A stretch of DNA of 23,599 nucleotides from Gonapodya prolifera JEL478 (GCA_001574975.1 KQ965909.1:1-23599); one strand, 5' to 3'; shown: positions 1 to 9,389, counted from the first letter of the stretch. Numbers and translations: made by a program. Notes: generated by a model from the sequence alone, not told the origin.

Positions 1-1
1 A

Positions 2-192
2 ATCCGACAAGCTATCGATGACCACGACCAAGCCTTCCCCACGATCTTGGAAATTCCCTCCAAGGACCACCCATATGACCCTTCCAAAGGTGCGTAGGCC
101 TGTCGGCGTTCTAATATGTTGCATCACCTATTTGTCGTCGCGCCCCAGACTCTGTACTGAAGCGTGTACAACGTCTTTTTGATGCTTCGTAA
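2..192 (+). CDS. VMA7: V-type proton ATPase subunit F (Vma7), C-terminal part
   Basis: This is the last part of the small central-stalk subunit F of the V1 sector, which drives proton pumping into vacuoles. Frame 2 reads [20 protein letters not shown] and then [11 protein letters not shown]. The LEIPSK..PYDPSKDS stretch is the family signature near the C terminus. The first coding block ends at 89, a GT-AG intron runs 90-148 (59 nt), and the final exon 149-192 ends in TAA. Joining at the intron keeps the frame and completes the Asp of KDS. The gene runs off the left edge, so its start is not seen. AATAAA follows the stop at 209-214. RRN3 starts only 93 bp downstream on the same strand. Confidence 0.9.
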
Positions 193-208
193 TTGCGTAA
201 ATAATGAT

Positions 209-214
209 AATAAA
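209..214 (+). terminator. Canonical polyadenylation signal after VMA7
   Basis: An exact AATAAA hexamer lies 17 nt after the VMA7 stop codon and is followed by T-rich sequence. It also lies within 80 nt of the RRN3 start codon, so the 3' end of one gene and the promoter of the next are packed together. Confidence 0.6.
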
Positions 215-285
215 GTGTTTTGTAATGAATGTGAAATCGTGGCCTCATCGCTTTGGCCACGACAAAAAACAAAGCTTCTCCGAAG

Positions 286-2374
286 ATGGTGTCTTGGGCG
301 CTGAACGACCTTGCTGTCGGACAGCAAAAGACAATTCACTTGCCCAATATGCTGGAGCTACCTCTGGAGCTGCGGAGTACGGTGGAATTCGCTGCCCAGA
401 CACTCGAGGTGGGTCCCCATATCCAACATTTCCGAGTTTTCTTGAAACTCAAGTTGCAAACCACAAAGAGAGCGAACGATGCCAGCTATAGCAAGGTCGT
501 TGAGCTTTTTCGGAACAAATCCTCCTCCACGACCCCCGACCCCAATTACAGTCTCTGGTTAAGAGCGTTCAATCTGCTCGTGCCATCATTCGACCAGCGC
601 CATACGGATCTGGTTACCGCGTTGCTTGACATGGACTGGGCGTCGCAGGGGACGGGATTCAGAGACGTCTTCATTCGCTTTGTATGTGGATTGGCGAGTG
701 CGCACCCATTTTTCCTTCCCTTGGTGCTGGAATCGCTCGTTCGGACATTCAGAGATCGTGAGTATGAATTCGACTCGCTGAGAACGGCGTTTTCTCCCCA
801 TTGACAATGTATTGTTGGTGATAGCAAACGTTGATGTTGGACTCCTGGAAGGATCTCACCTTTCTCTGGAACGTATTCTGGATCTTGTACCCACCGCCGC
901 GAGTGTTCTTGTGCCGATTTTCACGAGAGCATTTCCACATCGGAGGGAGGATATCGCGGTGCAGACGCATTTCTTGGAGAACGCACTCAAGGTGGCACGA
1001 TACGCAAGGGTGCTCCAGTACCCGCTACTGCTGTTGATTGTGGAAAAACTTCTCGATATTGATGTAAGAGTTCTATTTGTGATGCGAGTTTTTATTGGCT
1101 CGTTTCTGATTGGAAACTCTTTCATGGTTCGTCGGGCAGGTTGCGATTCAAGTTGAGGTGGAAGAGCTGACGGAGGATGAAATTGAGGAGGTCAGGCACG
1201 CCATGGAGAAGAGTGATGATATCGCTGCCAAAGCAGAAGCATCGACTGCACACACTTTACTCGATCAGGAGGCCGAAGAATTCGACTCCGACGTTGAAAG
1301 TGATATGGACGTGGAACTCTCCCCCGCTGCTATCGATTTTGCAGATATGTTGGCGAAGCTTGATAAAATGCTGGCTATTATGTTTGCGATGCTCGCAGGA
1401 TCTCAGAGGACGGCACCTTCGGTCTTCCGTGTGAAACCCGACGCTGGCTCTCGGGAGGCAATTATGCAAGATCTTCTCACGATATTTGAGCGCAAAGTTT
1501 TGGCAACCCACCGAAGCCGCTACACACAGTTCTTAATCTTCTACGGATGTTCTCTCAGCTCGTCCCACTCAAATGATTTTCTATCGCTCTTATGTTCCGT
1601 GGTTTTGGACGATCATGCACCAGTTCATATTCGTATGACTGCGGCAGCCTATACTGGGTCTTACATCGCTCGAGCTGCCTATGTATCTCAGACTGAAGTG
1701 CAGGCCACTCTTCAGATCTTACTTGGCTGGGCCGATCTTTTCGTCACTCGGAATAGCTCCCCGTCCGTTATGGTCGATTCTCGTGTGTTCTACTCGGTCG
1801 TTCAAGCGGTCTTGTATGCTTTGATCTTTCGCTGGGAGGAGCTGCTACTCGGTGGCACCAGTGCCCACTTTTCCACGGAGCTTCATGTTTTTAAAAGAGT
1901 CATGCTCTCCAAGTGGGAACCTCTCAAGGTAATGTTGAAACTGGACTGTGATACCGTTTTCGCAGTTTTAACGAAGTGTCGCGAAGGTTTGTCCACAAAC
2001 AACTGTCAACGAGTTTCTCAAGCTGGCGCATGAATCAGATTTCTTCTGGTTGGCGGTCGATGAGGAATCATCTCCGTCAGGTGCAATAAGTTCGGAAATT
2101 CCAAGTAGCGTGAATGGCTCAGAGGAAAGCAGCATTGCGTCGCTTTTGGAGCTTTATCCCTGTGAGTGGGCGTACATGACACAACATCTTGGTTTCATAA
2201 TCAAGAACAATATTTTCAGTTGATCCTTACAACTTGGTCAAATCCAGAATCTACATTGATGACATATTTCGGCATTGGTCTCCAGACGTTGGTGATGACA
2301 ATGAGTCAGTTGGTTCTGATACCAGCTCAGATAACTTGGCCGATGTTGCAAATATTGTTGAGTCACTGTTGTGA
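286..2374 (+). CDS. RRN3: RNA polymerase I-specific transcription initiation factor Rrn3 (TIF-IA)
   Basis: Rrn3 bridges Pol I to the core factor at rDNA promoters. Five exons, 286-757, 825-1063, 1140-1928, 1987-2161 and 2220-2374, are joined by GT-AG introns of 58-76 nt. They give 1830 nt, exactly 610 codons with a TGA stop. The 609 residues fit the usual Rrn3 size. Family landmarks in order are the HEAT-like LVPTAASVLVPIF and LLIVEKLLDID, the acidic loop (EEFDSDVESDMDVE), HRSRYTQFLIFYG, GSYIARAAYVS, FYSVVQAVLYALIFRW, FKRVMLSKWEPLKVC and the C-terminal LYPFDPYNLVKSRIYI. The start is set at the first ATG, 286; upstream in-frame codons hold only a TTG before a stop. All exons are open and phase-consistent, so I read this as a working gene. 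It sits just left of the CpG-poor transposon block. Confidence 0.93.
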
Positions 2375-2638
2375 GATCTGGTCTTGTTGCCAGTGTACCA
2401 TTTTGTATGCGAGTTGTAGTAAAAATGTATCAGATTTTCTTGTATAATTTTCCAAGTCTTAATGTAAGTTGAGTGACACAGTCTCCTGTCGTAGTGGCAA
2501 ATGCCAATCGCATGACAAAGTAGGTGAGAAATTGGATTTTTAAATTTTTTGGAGGGCATAGGTATGCTAGTAACTCACAGTGATGACTCCTGAGTTCTTT
2601 TGACAATCACCAATCTAGTGTCTGGGGTGCTTTTAACA
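2375..2638. other. AT-rich gene-free spacer between RRN3 and the mobile element
   Basis: This stretch of about 260 bp holds the RRN3 3' untranslated region and AT-rich sequence with little CpG. I see no AATAAA, no coding signature and no RNA gene. Composition changes within about 100 bp of the RRN3 stop. Confidence 0.5.
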
Positions 2639-2910
2639 ATGTCAGTGTACTATACCTGTCACACTGACATCCACTAACGTGGAAATATATAGAGTGGTAT
2701 TATAGAGTGGTATGAGTGTTTGGGTAATAGCTGCTGTGCCACTACTGTGGCCGCGGGTTTAGATGTGCACACCTGCAGGACGTGCCCTAAGTTTGGCATC
2801 ACGTTCTTGCAGGTGAGTTCTATGCATATTACGTCTTGCTATGTACATCTGATCATACATACACGTTCCTGCAGTTTACAGGCTTGTGCAGCTCACCTAG
2901 GTTGTGTAGC
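2639..2910 (+). repeat. Left inverted arm of the element
   Basis: The arm matches the reverse complement of 5540-5795 over most of its length, including CTGACATCCACTAAC, CCACTACTGTGGCCGCGGG and GGTTGTGTAGCA. Its outermost end is itself a hairpin: ATGTCAGTGT (2639-2648) pairs with ACACTGACAT 12 nt further in. A 13-bp unit (TATAGAGTGGTAT) is duplicated in tandem at 2688-2713, and the right arm lacks the duplication. The inner part holds an exon-like stretch followed by GTGAGTTC at 2813. Confidence 0.75.
2688..2713 (+). repeat. 13-bp tandem duplication in the left arm
   Basis: TATAGAGTGGTAT occurs twice in direct succession. The right arm has a single diverged copy, so the duplication arose after the two arms separated. 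Confidence 0.8.
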
Positions 2911-3224
2911 ACTATGAGGATGCATACATTAGGTAAGAAACCACCCTGCCCTCTCATGGCTGTGGATGAAATCATCTTACATGTTATTCATCTGCAGGGC
3001 TGTGTTCCCTACAGGGTCTGCTCTTTCCAAAGCATCAAATCTCTCTGGAACACAGAACTGGAGCGATATCATACTTGATCTTTTTGTCTTGCTGGTCATC
3101 ACCTTGTGGAATCTACAAGAAAGGCTGCCATCCATTTCCTACTTCTCCTCCCAAGTGGTGTACACACTTTAAAACGCAGGCTATACGACACTTGAGCACC
3201 AGTCCCAAGTGAGTTGAAAACTCA

Positions 3225-3460
3225 TTGATAATTTGCACATGGATGATCAAGATTATCACCTTTTCATGGTCAACAAGCAGAACTTCCACTGGTATGTGAT
3301 TGTGATGGACAGGAATGGAAATGCAATGGATCAGAGTGATCGCCCACATCATTATGACACAGATTTGGAGGCATGTTGGAAGGGGTTGCGTGAACTACTA
3401 TTCTTGGAATTGGCACCACTTCCAAGAAACCGGGTCTGGTCTCTATTTTGGACCCAGTTT
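3225..3460 (+). pseudogene. Ulp1-like (C48) peptidase segment, copy A, degraded
   Basis: Reading from 3233, the translation contains FMVNKQNFHWYVIVMDRNG. The HW followed by a hydrophobic strand resembles the catalytic-histidine strand of Ulp1/SENP-type cysteine peptidases encoded by many DNA transposons. A diverged direct repeat lies about 1 kb downstream at 4233-4480. Relative to that copy, copy A has lost 15 nt between two short ATGCA repeats, which removes the LVVDA strand expected to carry the catalytic Asp. It lies upstream of the integrase on the same strand. The peptidase assignment rests on a short motif and is moderate; the duplication itself is clear. Confidence 0.5.
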
Positions 3461-3654
3461 GTTAGTTCACTCAACTCTATAGCCATAACCACTTGTCCTC
3501 TGAGCATGGCACGCACCGGGCATCAATTGCACCAGGGAAAAGTGCTCATCAAGCATCTAAATTGGAACCTTGTATCCTCTCTTCCATTCCCTCATATCTC
3601 AATGCCTGCAGTGCATCACAACCCACGCCATGCCTAATCCAGTTCCCCTTCTTC

Positions 3655-4291
3655 TGATTGTTACTACATGGCCTAGAGAGATTACATCTTTGACTTCACC
3701 AAGCTCAGCAACCACAATATGCTCCTTGCCGTTGATCACTTCAGCAAGAAATTTTGGGGTGCACTTTACCATCAACACACTGCCAAGAATGTGAACATCA
3801 GGAACTTGTACACTGGTGATTGCCCACCCAAAAGGTATGTTTCTTTTTGTTGATTATATTTTGTTTTCATTCATCTAACCAGTATTTTGCATAGGATGCT
3901 AAGTGACAATGGTGCAGAATTCCAATCAAGCATTGCTTCCAAGATGCACAAGGAATTTGGAGCTCATTGCATCCATGGCAGGCCATACCATCCCCCAAAC
4001 CAGGGCTCCATTGAGAGAGGTCATCAAACATTGAAGCCAAGGGTGTGGCACAGAATGCACACCAGAGGTCTGGACCCCAACCACTGCTCACTTGAGGACA
4101 CCAATGACATTCTCCAGTCAGTCATTTCCACTTACAACCACAAGTGCCACTCAATCACCAAGTGCAAATCTGATGAGCTATTCTATGGCAAGACCACTTC
4201 CAGTTTTGTTTTGTGTATGAGCTGCAAGTTTGTTGATAAGTTGCAAATGGATCTGCAAGACTATCACTTTTTTCATGGTAAACAAGGATAA
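3655..4291 (+). CDS. Transposon integrase, rve catalytic core (D-35-E)
   Basis: Two coding blocks join across an intron at 3835-3894 (60 nt, GTATGT...TAG). The first reads YIFDFTKLSNHN, then LLAVDHFSKKFWGALY, matching the first catalytic-Asp region of integrase cores. The second reads LSDNGAEFQSS, then GRPYHPPNQGSIERGHQTLK. Exactly 35 residues separate the Asp of SDNG from the Glu of IERG, the D-35-E spacing of retroviral-type integrases and of Ginger- or KRBA2-related transposases. The block then runs into FVDKLQMDLQDYHFF, the start of the second Ulp1-like segment. The first block lacks a clear start codon and an upstream zinc-binding domain, so the gene is 5'-incomplete. CpG is absent across the second exon. 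Confidence 0.72.
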
Positions 4292-4480
4292 TTTCCACTG
4301 GTATGTTATTGTGATGGACAAGGATGGACATGCACTGGTGGTAGATGCATTGGATAGGAGTGACCATCCACAACATTACAATGCCAATTTGTAGGCATGT
4401 TGCAATTGCCTAAGCAAGCTTCTCCTACTGACAATGGCACCCTAACCCATAAATTGTGTTTGGTCTCTGTTTTGGAACAA
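4233..4480 (+). pseudogene. Ulp1-like (C48) peptidase segment, copy B
   Basis: This diverged direct repeat of 3225-3460 follows the integrase. It reads NFHWYVIVMDKDGHALVVD, then ALDRSDHP, and keeps both the HW strand and the VVDALD strand that copy A has lost. A frame change lies near 4281, between the integrase reading and the peptidase frame. A TAG follows at 4393, replacing a codon that copy A still reads as Glu (GAG). A later open stretch, 4503-4715, may be the continuation of the same protein. As it stands it cannot encode a full peptidase. Confidence 0.45.
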
Positions 4481-4502
4481 GGGAGATGGACACAGTTATG
4501 GA

Positions 4503-4715
4503 TTGTTTTCATGCGTTGCATTGCTCTTCATTATGAGGTACCCAGCACTATTCCACCATATTTTTGAAGGTGCACAGATACCTCTCCCTATGTATCCTTT
4601 CAATTTTTGGTCAAAGTGGAGAGAGGAGATGTATGTATTCCTTAGAATAGTCTATCCCCAATCCTTTGAATGGGACTCTTGGGGCAATCCTTGGCCAGAT
4701 GTCCCATCATTCTGA
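4503..4715 (+). pseudogene. Unrecognised open stretch at the 3' end of the element
   Basis: Seventy codons without a stop contain FLRIVYPQSFEWDSWGNPWP. I do not recognise a family. The stretch is Trp- and Pro-rich and lies directly downstream of Ulp1-like copy B, so it may be the tail of that transposon protein. Weak evidence for coding. Confidence 0.25.
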
Positions 4716-5199
4716 CAATACATCAATACATATATACAAACTTGGGCCACTGACTAGAGTAGCCCTACATCAATGCACAAGTCCCTCTCAAGTCAATTTT
4801 AAGGAGTGGGTGGAGTACTATACAGGGTGCAGTGTGTAAAAAACGTGACAGATGTTGCATTGTCTATATAGTCCCTTGCATGGTTCACTGCCTGAGTTTC
4901 CAAAACATCCTTATCAATTCCAGAAAACTCTAGATAAGTTTGATTCCAGTGTCTCTCTCAGTTGAGAAAAATCTGGTTACAAAATATTTTAGTATTTGGT
5001 GGAGATAAACAAGCACAGAGAGCGACTGACTTCCAGGAGAAAAGCATGCAGAAATAAAATATTTCAGGGTCTCTTCCTCTCCCACAAGATTAAAGGAAAT
5101 TGTATTTTTGCTTCATCTTTAAAATGTCCAAAAGACTTGTTTTTTTTCTGGCACATTGCTTGTGGAGACTTTAACATTCATGTTGATAATGCAAAATAA
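4716..5199. other. AT-rich stretch without recognisable coding sequence
   Basis: About 480 bp of AT-rich sequence lies within the mobile element. I see only one short plus-strand ORF (4996-5199) without family features. It looks like non-coding or fully decayed transposon DNA. Confidence 0.4.
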
Positions 5200-5755
5200 T
5201 TATTGATTTTGTTTATGTTTGTTGCTTGATATTAGCAACAAGTTTGATAAGGGAATATTTATCCCAATTTGTAAGAGAAACCTTGCAACTTCCACATGAT
5301 TACCTAACAAGGTTATTTGTTCTGTAACAGTATTAGAATGGACATCTGCCATGCCAAAAGCTTTCAGTAATTCTTCACTGGATGTGAAAGATGGATAAGA
5401 GTATTCCATCCAATTTTCAATTGCATGTGAAATATTCTTTAGTATTTCTTCATCAAAAATGGAAGCCAATCTGTAGGCTCTAAGCAAAGCAGCTCCAAAA
5501 GCTTCTTTATTTGCAAATAGGCAACAATGAGAAGTCATTGCTACACAACCTAAGTGAGCTACACAAGCCTGTAATCTGCAGGAACATGTATGTGTGATCA
5601 AATATACATAACAGGTCATAATGTGCACAGAACTCACCTGCAGGAATATAATGCCAAACTTAGGGCACATCATGTAGGTATGCACATCTAAACCCGCGGC
5701 CACAGTAGTGGCACAGCAGCTAAATACCCAACACTCATACTACTCTATATATTCC
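5200..5755 (-). pseudogene. Unrecognised spliced ORF reading out of the right arm
   Basis: On the minus strand an exon inside the right arm reads VAAGLDVHTYMMCPKFGI and ends at a GTGAGT donor at 5637. Joining to an acceptor about 70 nt on gives ACVAHLGCVAMTSHCCLFAN, and then a single-copy region with EEILKNISHAIENWMEYSYP and LLKAFGMADVHSN, ending at TAA. The left arm holds the same exon and donor but stops soon after the acceptor. I do not recognise the family. It could be a second transposon gene whose 5' part lies in the arm, or part of a captured host gene. The C-terminal half is not obviously NBAS. Confidence 0.4.
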
Positions 5756-5795
5756 ATGTTAGTGGATGTCAGTGTTACAGTCATCAAGCTGACAT
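5540..5795 (-). repeat. Right inverted arm of the element
   Basis: This is the reverse-complement partner of 2639-2910. It shares the outer ATGTCAG end, the ACACTGACATCCACTAAC block, the TGTGGCCGCGGGTTTAGATG block and a GTGAGTTC splice-donor-like site. It lacks the left arm's 13-bp duplication. The sub-terminal hairpin is shorter (7 bp). The arms are clearly related but diverged, which argues against recent transposition. Confidence 0.75.
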
Positions 5796-5916
5796 CTCAG
5801 AAATATCTGCACAACTAGTGACAATTTGTACTTTGGCAGTTATTTACATAAAAGTAAACCAAGATCTCTGATGCCTCTTCTGATAAAATTTGCATTGGAA
5901 AGATGGGGATTTTGCC

Positions 5917-8760
5917 TTAAATGCTGGATTGAAAAATCAATTTTTGGTGTAAGTCCTTCATATAAGATACTATTGAGGCTGCAACAGTGTCCTCAATACT
6001 GTTCAAAGATTCAATGCCTTCAGAGGCAGGATCCTCCTTATTAGTCAAAAATGGCAGGAGTGCTTTGAACCAAAAGCACAAGTACATCCAAGACACCTGA
6101 TTTACTGAGAGTTTGCAAATTGAGAGCTTTCCCTGCACCATAAGATAATGATGCTATAGATGACAGCAGGCTCAGGTCACCTTTTAAAATGTTGCTAAGG
6201 TGTGTTTTGGCTTGCACATACCATTCTCAATTACTCTCCAAAAGTTTTAAGGCATAGTCCAACATTCCTGTCTTAGCTTCAATTGAAACTGCACAATTTA
6301 AGTACCCACCTCAATTTATTGTTTTCATGAATTGATTGCTCCTTTGAAAACTTAGAAATCACACTCTTCATATTCTGAAGTTTCTGTTCAGAAATATGTA
6401 TCCAACTATCTGGTTCAGTAATTTTTTTTAAACAGCTCTGCAAGGCCTCCTTCAAAACAATATCTTCAATGTGAAATTCCAGATTCCAATCTCATTCCAT
6501 GGTAGAAAATGAGGATATTCAAATGGGTCAATGGACTCAGGAATCATGGCAACAAGGGCTTCCCAAAAGTGATTCCACTCATGAGAATGTCATTCAAGCA
6601 TAGTCTGCAGCAAAGATAAAGTTTCACTTGTGGCATAAAAACACCCATGTGCAAGAATTGGTGTCATTCTAAAAGATCTGAACAGACTTTGGAAGGGTTG
6701 ATGCTTTAATGATTGGTTAGGCTCTTCTGTAGACTCCATGATTATTGAAAAGGTTTTAAGGAGATGTAATTGGATTACAAGCTCAAGCTGAAATGCCAAA
6801 TTTCCAGCAATTATTGACCCTTCTATCCCCCTTTGAGGATTCAAGGCTATGTCTGAAAGTTCCTTGGGGGTCATTTGAGTCAAAGATACCAGAACTCTGT
6901 CACTTCTGGTGATACCATAGCTCAGCATTACCATTTGACTCTCTTTAGTCTGCAAAATTGTGCTAGCTGTCTGTTCCAAAACCCACAAGTCATCTTGAAT
7001 GGCTCCAAGCGGACCAGAGATATGATTCAGATCCAAATCTCCATCAACTTTATCTTGCCACCTTGCTTCATAAACAAGGTCAGTGTCACCATTATTGCTT
7101 GCACAGAAAGAAAGTGCTGCTTCATATCTCCAGAGGCTATATGTCTCTACATCTTTGCATGTCAATGAGGACACATCTTGGAGCTTGAATGTCAGCATCA
7201 ACATTGCTTTGTCTTATAGCAAACCTAATGAGTAGAATATATCCCCAGGGTCATTCCAACTTGGTGATAAGAACTTTCCAAAAATTGATTGAATTGTACT
7301 TAGGAAAGTATCTGTATGTTGCAAGTTTTACCATCGGCTAACTTTTGTCTTTTTCATTATGGACAAACTCACTTCTTCTCGCCTCGTCCGAGTCTGACAC
7401 TCTCTCCGCTTGCACAACACAAAGCCTTTTCTGAGGAAAAACAGCAAGCGATGATACTTTTTTGCAATCTAGGAAGGCGCCAAGTTCGTCGCCATGAATA
7501 TCAACGTTGTTCAGAATGGACTTCTTGCTGAAATAATCGAAGGGCACAGTTCTGCCACATGAAAGCGAGACTGCAAGAACTCTTTCAGACCACCAAGTCG
7601 CTGCTTCGATCTGATCCAATTTAGTTCTGGACTCTTTGAAGACTCGTTTAATGGAATCTCATCAACTTCATCATCTGTCCAAGGGTCAGCATAATAAGTA
7701 GAGCTCTCCTTTGAGTGATGTATCCCTGCGGGCTTTTTGACCTTTTCATCCGCAGAAGAAGCCTATTCGACATCTTTGGAACCCAATTTGAAAGACGGAG
7801 TCCACTTCCCGGAGCGTGAAGGTCCATATCACTATTTCACCCTGCAAATTCACGGACATAAGGTTTTGTCCCGAAGGTGATAAAAAAACATGTGTGAAAT
7901 AGCACGTAATCGCTGCCCGATGTGTGTAATCGGAGGCTTCGGTGAGAACATATCTCGCAGTTGCGACAATGAAAGGAACACTCCCAGAGTTACGTTTGCG
8001 GGTTGTGTCAGCACCGTCTTCTTCTTCACTCTCATAGTAGGGCGCTTCTGCTGAAAGGTTCCACACTGACATCTCCCCGTTGTGCCCTGTTCGAGCCGAA
8101 CGACAACCAGACAAAAAAAGACACTTTCGCTCAAAGTCCAAAGTGGCGCCAAGAACGTAAGTGTAAAGATAAAATTTGTAGGTGTGGTGCCATTTGAGAA
8201 CGCTATGCGTGTTGGCGCGAAGATCGTTCTGGGGGACGATCACTGGAAACGAAACCGTGTGCCTTTGATACAGCTTCAAAATCGATGAGATAAGAGTGAA
8301 TAACTGCATCATGTCCAAGCACAAGAAGCTCATGCGTCCAGGTCTGTTCGCTAGTTTGCGCCAGTTTGTGATGGTGATGCAGAATCGCGTCGTTTGTAAA
8401 TCCAAGAAAGCACACGGGGTTGATAACAGTAAAACCTTCGACACTACACTAAATTCAGTTAATCCGACACTTCTTGATCGGACATCTAATTTGATCGCAT
8501 ACCTGGGACCAAGTTATCTTTCTCTAGGCATTCTAAATTCTAATTTTCTCATTCCAGGGTTCTCAGATGAATTGTAGTGTAGTGCGCATGACACCATTGG
8601 CTGCCCACTCCAAGACGTCCAAACTATTGTATCCTAAGACGGAGAGAGATTTTTCATCCGAAGACGAAGCGAGTGCCACGGCATGTCTCGAATTTGGCAA
8701 AGAAGGCGAATGATGCGTGGAGGAAGGGACGAGGATACGAGGAACACATTTTCATTCGCA
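5917..8760 (-). pseudogene. NBAS: NBAS/Sec39-like gene, decayed and 3'-truncated
   Basis: NBAS-type proteins combine an N-terminal WD40 propeller with a Sec39 helical region and tether Golgi-derived vesicles at the ER (NRZ/Dsl1 complex). In minus-strand order the window shows HAVALASSSDEKSLSVLG, then WTHELLVLGHDAVIHSYL, GEMSVWNLSAEAPYY, LSPSGQNLMSVNLQGEIVIW, ATWWSERVLAVSLSCG, and the Sec39 part YEAALSFCASNNGDTDLVYE. After that come WNHFWEALVAMIPESIDPFE and HISEQKLQNMKSVISKFSKE. The order and spacing follow NBAS. GT-AG introns of 43 nt at 8229-8271 and 7763-7805 keep the 5' half in frame. The 3' half (below about 7300) is CpG-free and has TGA codons at 6590-6592 and 6227-6229 plus several frame changes. 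Homology stops at the transposon arm, leaving well over half of a full-length NBAS missing. The true start is unclear. Confidence 0.7.
8442..8584. mobile_element. MITE-like element inside the NBAS-like gene
   Basis: A 143-bp insert ends in near-perfect inverted repeats: CACTACACTAAATTCA at the left and the complement of CACTACACTACAATTCA at the right. The left end continues GTTAATCCGACAC, a layout seen in pogo/Tigger-type termini. It sits between two WD40 coding blocks of the NBAS-like gene, where about 45 expected residues are missing, so it lies in an intron or marks a small deletion. It has no coding capacity. A target-site duplication is not evident. Confidence 0.5.
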
Positions 8761-9389
8761 CGAACTCGCATCAATGTAGGACGGCGCCTCTGCACCGAAA
8801 TGGGTCTCTGTTTCACCAAGGGGCTTTCGCCCGCCGATCCTCCTCGTCTCCTGGTTGCCAAAAGACAAAGTTGCGAAATTCGAAAAAAAAGTGCCATCTG
8901 CAGCTGAGGGAAGAAGAGTACCAAGACCAGACTTTAACACTATGCCACCGTTCGGCGCTCATGCTTCCATATCATCCGTGGTGTGCGTTTCGATCACTTG
9001 GGAGCTGCAGTGGTTGAATTCCACCACGGATTTTAGCCGGTGGTGCTTTCTTCTCTGATTCGAACCACGATCCACGTGCGCAGACATTGCGTCACACATG
9101 GGTTACTTGCAATCCGAATGCAGGTGTTCAAAGGGAATTGTTTGAAAGTTTAGTATAACAAAAATGGAACAATAGAGTGCTTCTCTTTTTGCGCTCTTCT
9201 CGGGGAGGTGCCTCGTTGGCCAATAGCTGCGGCACCACAAAGCAACACCATGATCACCAAAAGCCGCGTTTAAGCAAATGTAATATCGCATTGGTGCTTT
9301 GAAACTTTACAAAACTCAATGTAATTATGACAAGTTCATCCCGAAAGAAGGGACGTGTCAATGAGAAGTTCAAAGGATAAGGGCCTCCC
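8761..9389. other. 5' region of the NBAS-like gene and spacer to the pseudouridine synthase
   Basis: Minus-strand ORFs at 8752-8940 and 8634-8924 may contain N-terminal NBAS exons, but I could not align them with confidence. From about 9020 to 9389 I see no gene. A CACGTG palindrome lies at 9073-9078. The region is CpG-bearing, unlike the downstream half of NBAS. Confidence 0.35.

Larger units (their letters stand above)
2639..5795. mobile_element. DNA transposon-like element with long inverted arms, integrase and Ulp1-like segments
   Basis: A unit of about 3.16 kb is flanked by inverted arms (2639-2910 and 5540-5795) and encloses an rve-type integrase with two copies of an Ulp1-like peptidase segment. 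Both outer ends begin ATGTCAG. The interior is AT-rich and nearly free of CpG. Integrase plus cysteine peptidase cargo inside terminal inverted repeats is known from Ginger- and Maverick-type DNA transposons; which family this belongs to cannot be settled here. I found no convincing target-site duplication next to the arms. The element abuts the truncated end of the NBAS-like gene. Stops and frame changes show that the copy is old and not autonomous. The boundaries are inferred from the arms. Confidence 0.6.

Noticed and set aside
7763-8271. Two apparent frameshifts in the 5' half of the NBAS-like gene
   Set aside because: GT-AG introns of 43 nt at 8229-8271 and 7763-7805 restore the frame exactly. 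Introns of 40 nt also occur in ELP1 (16722-16761), so such short introns are normal here.
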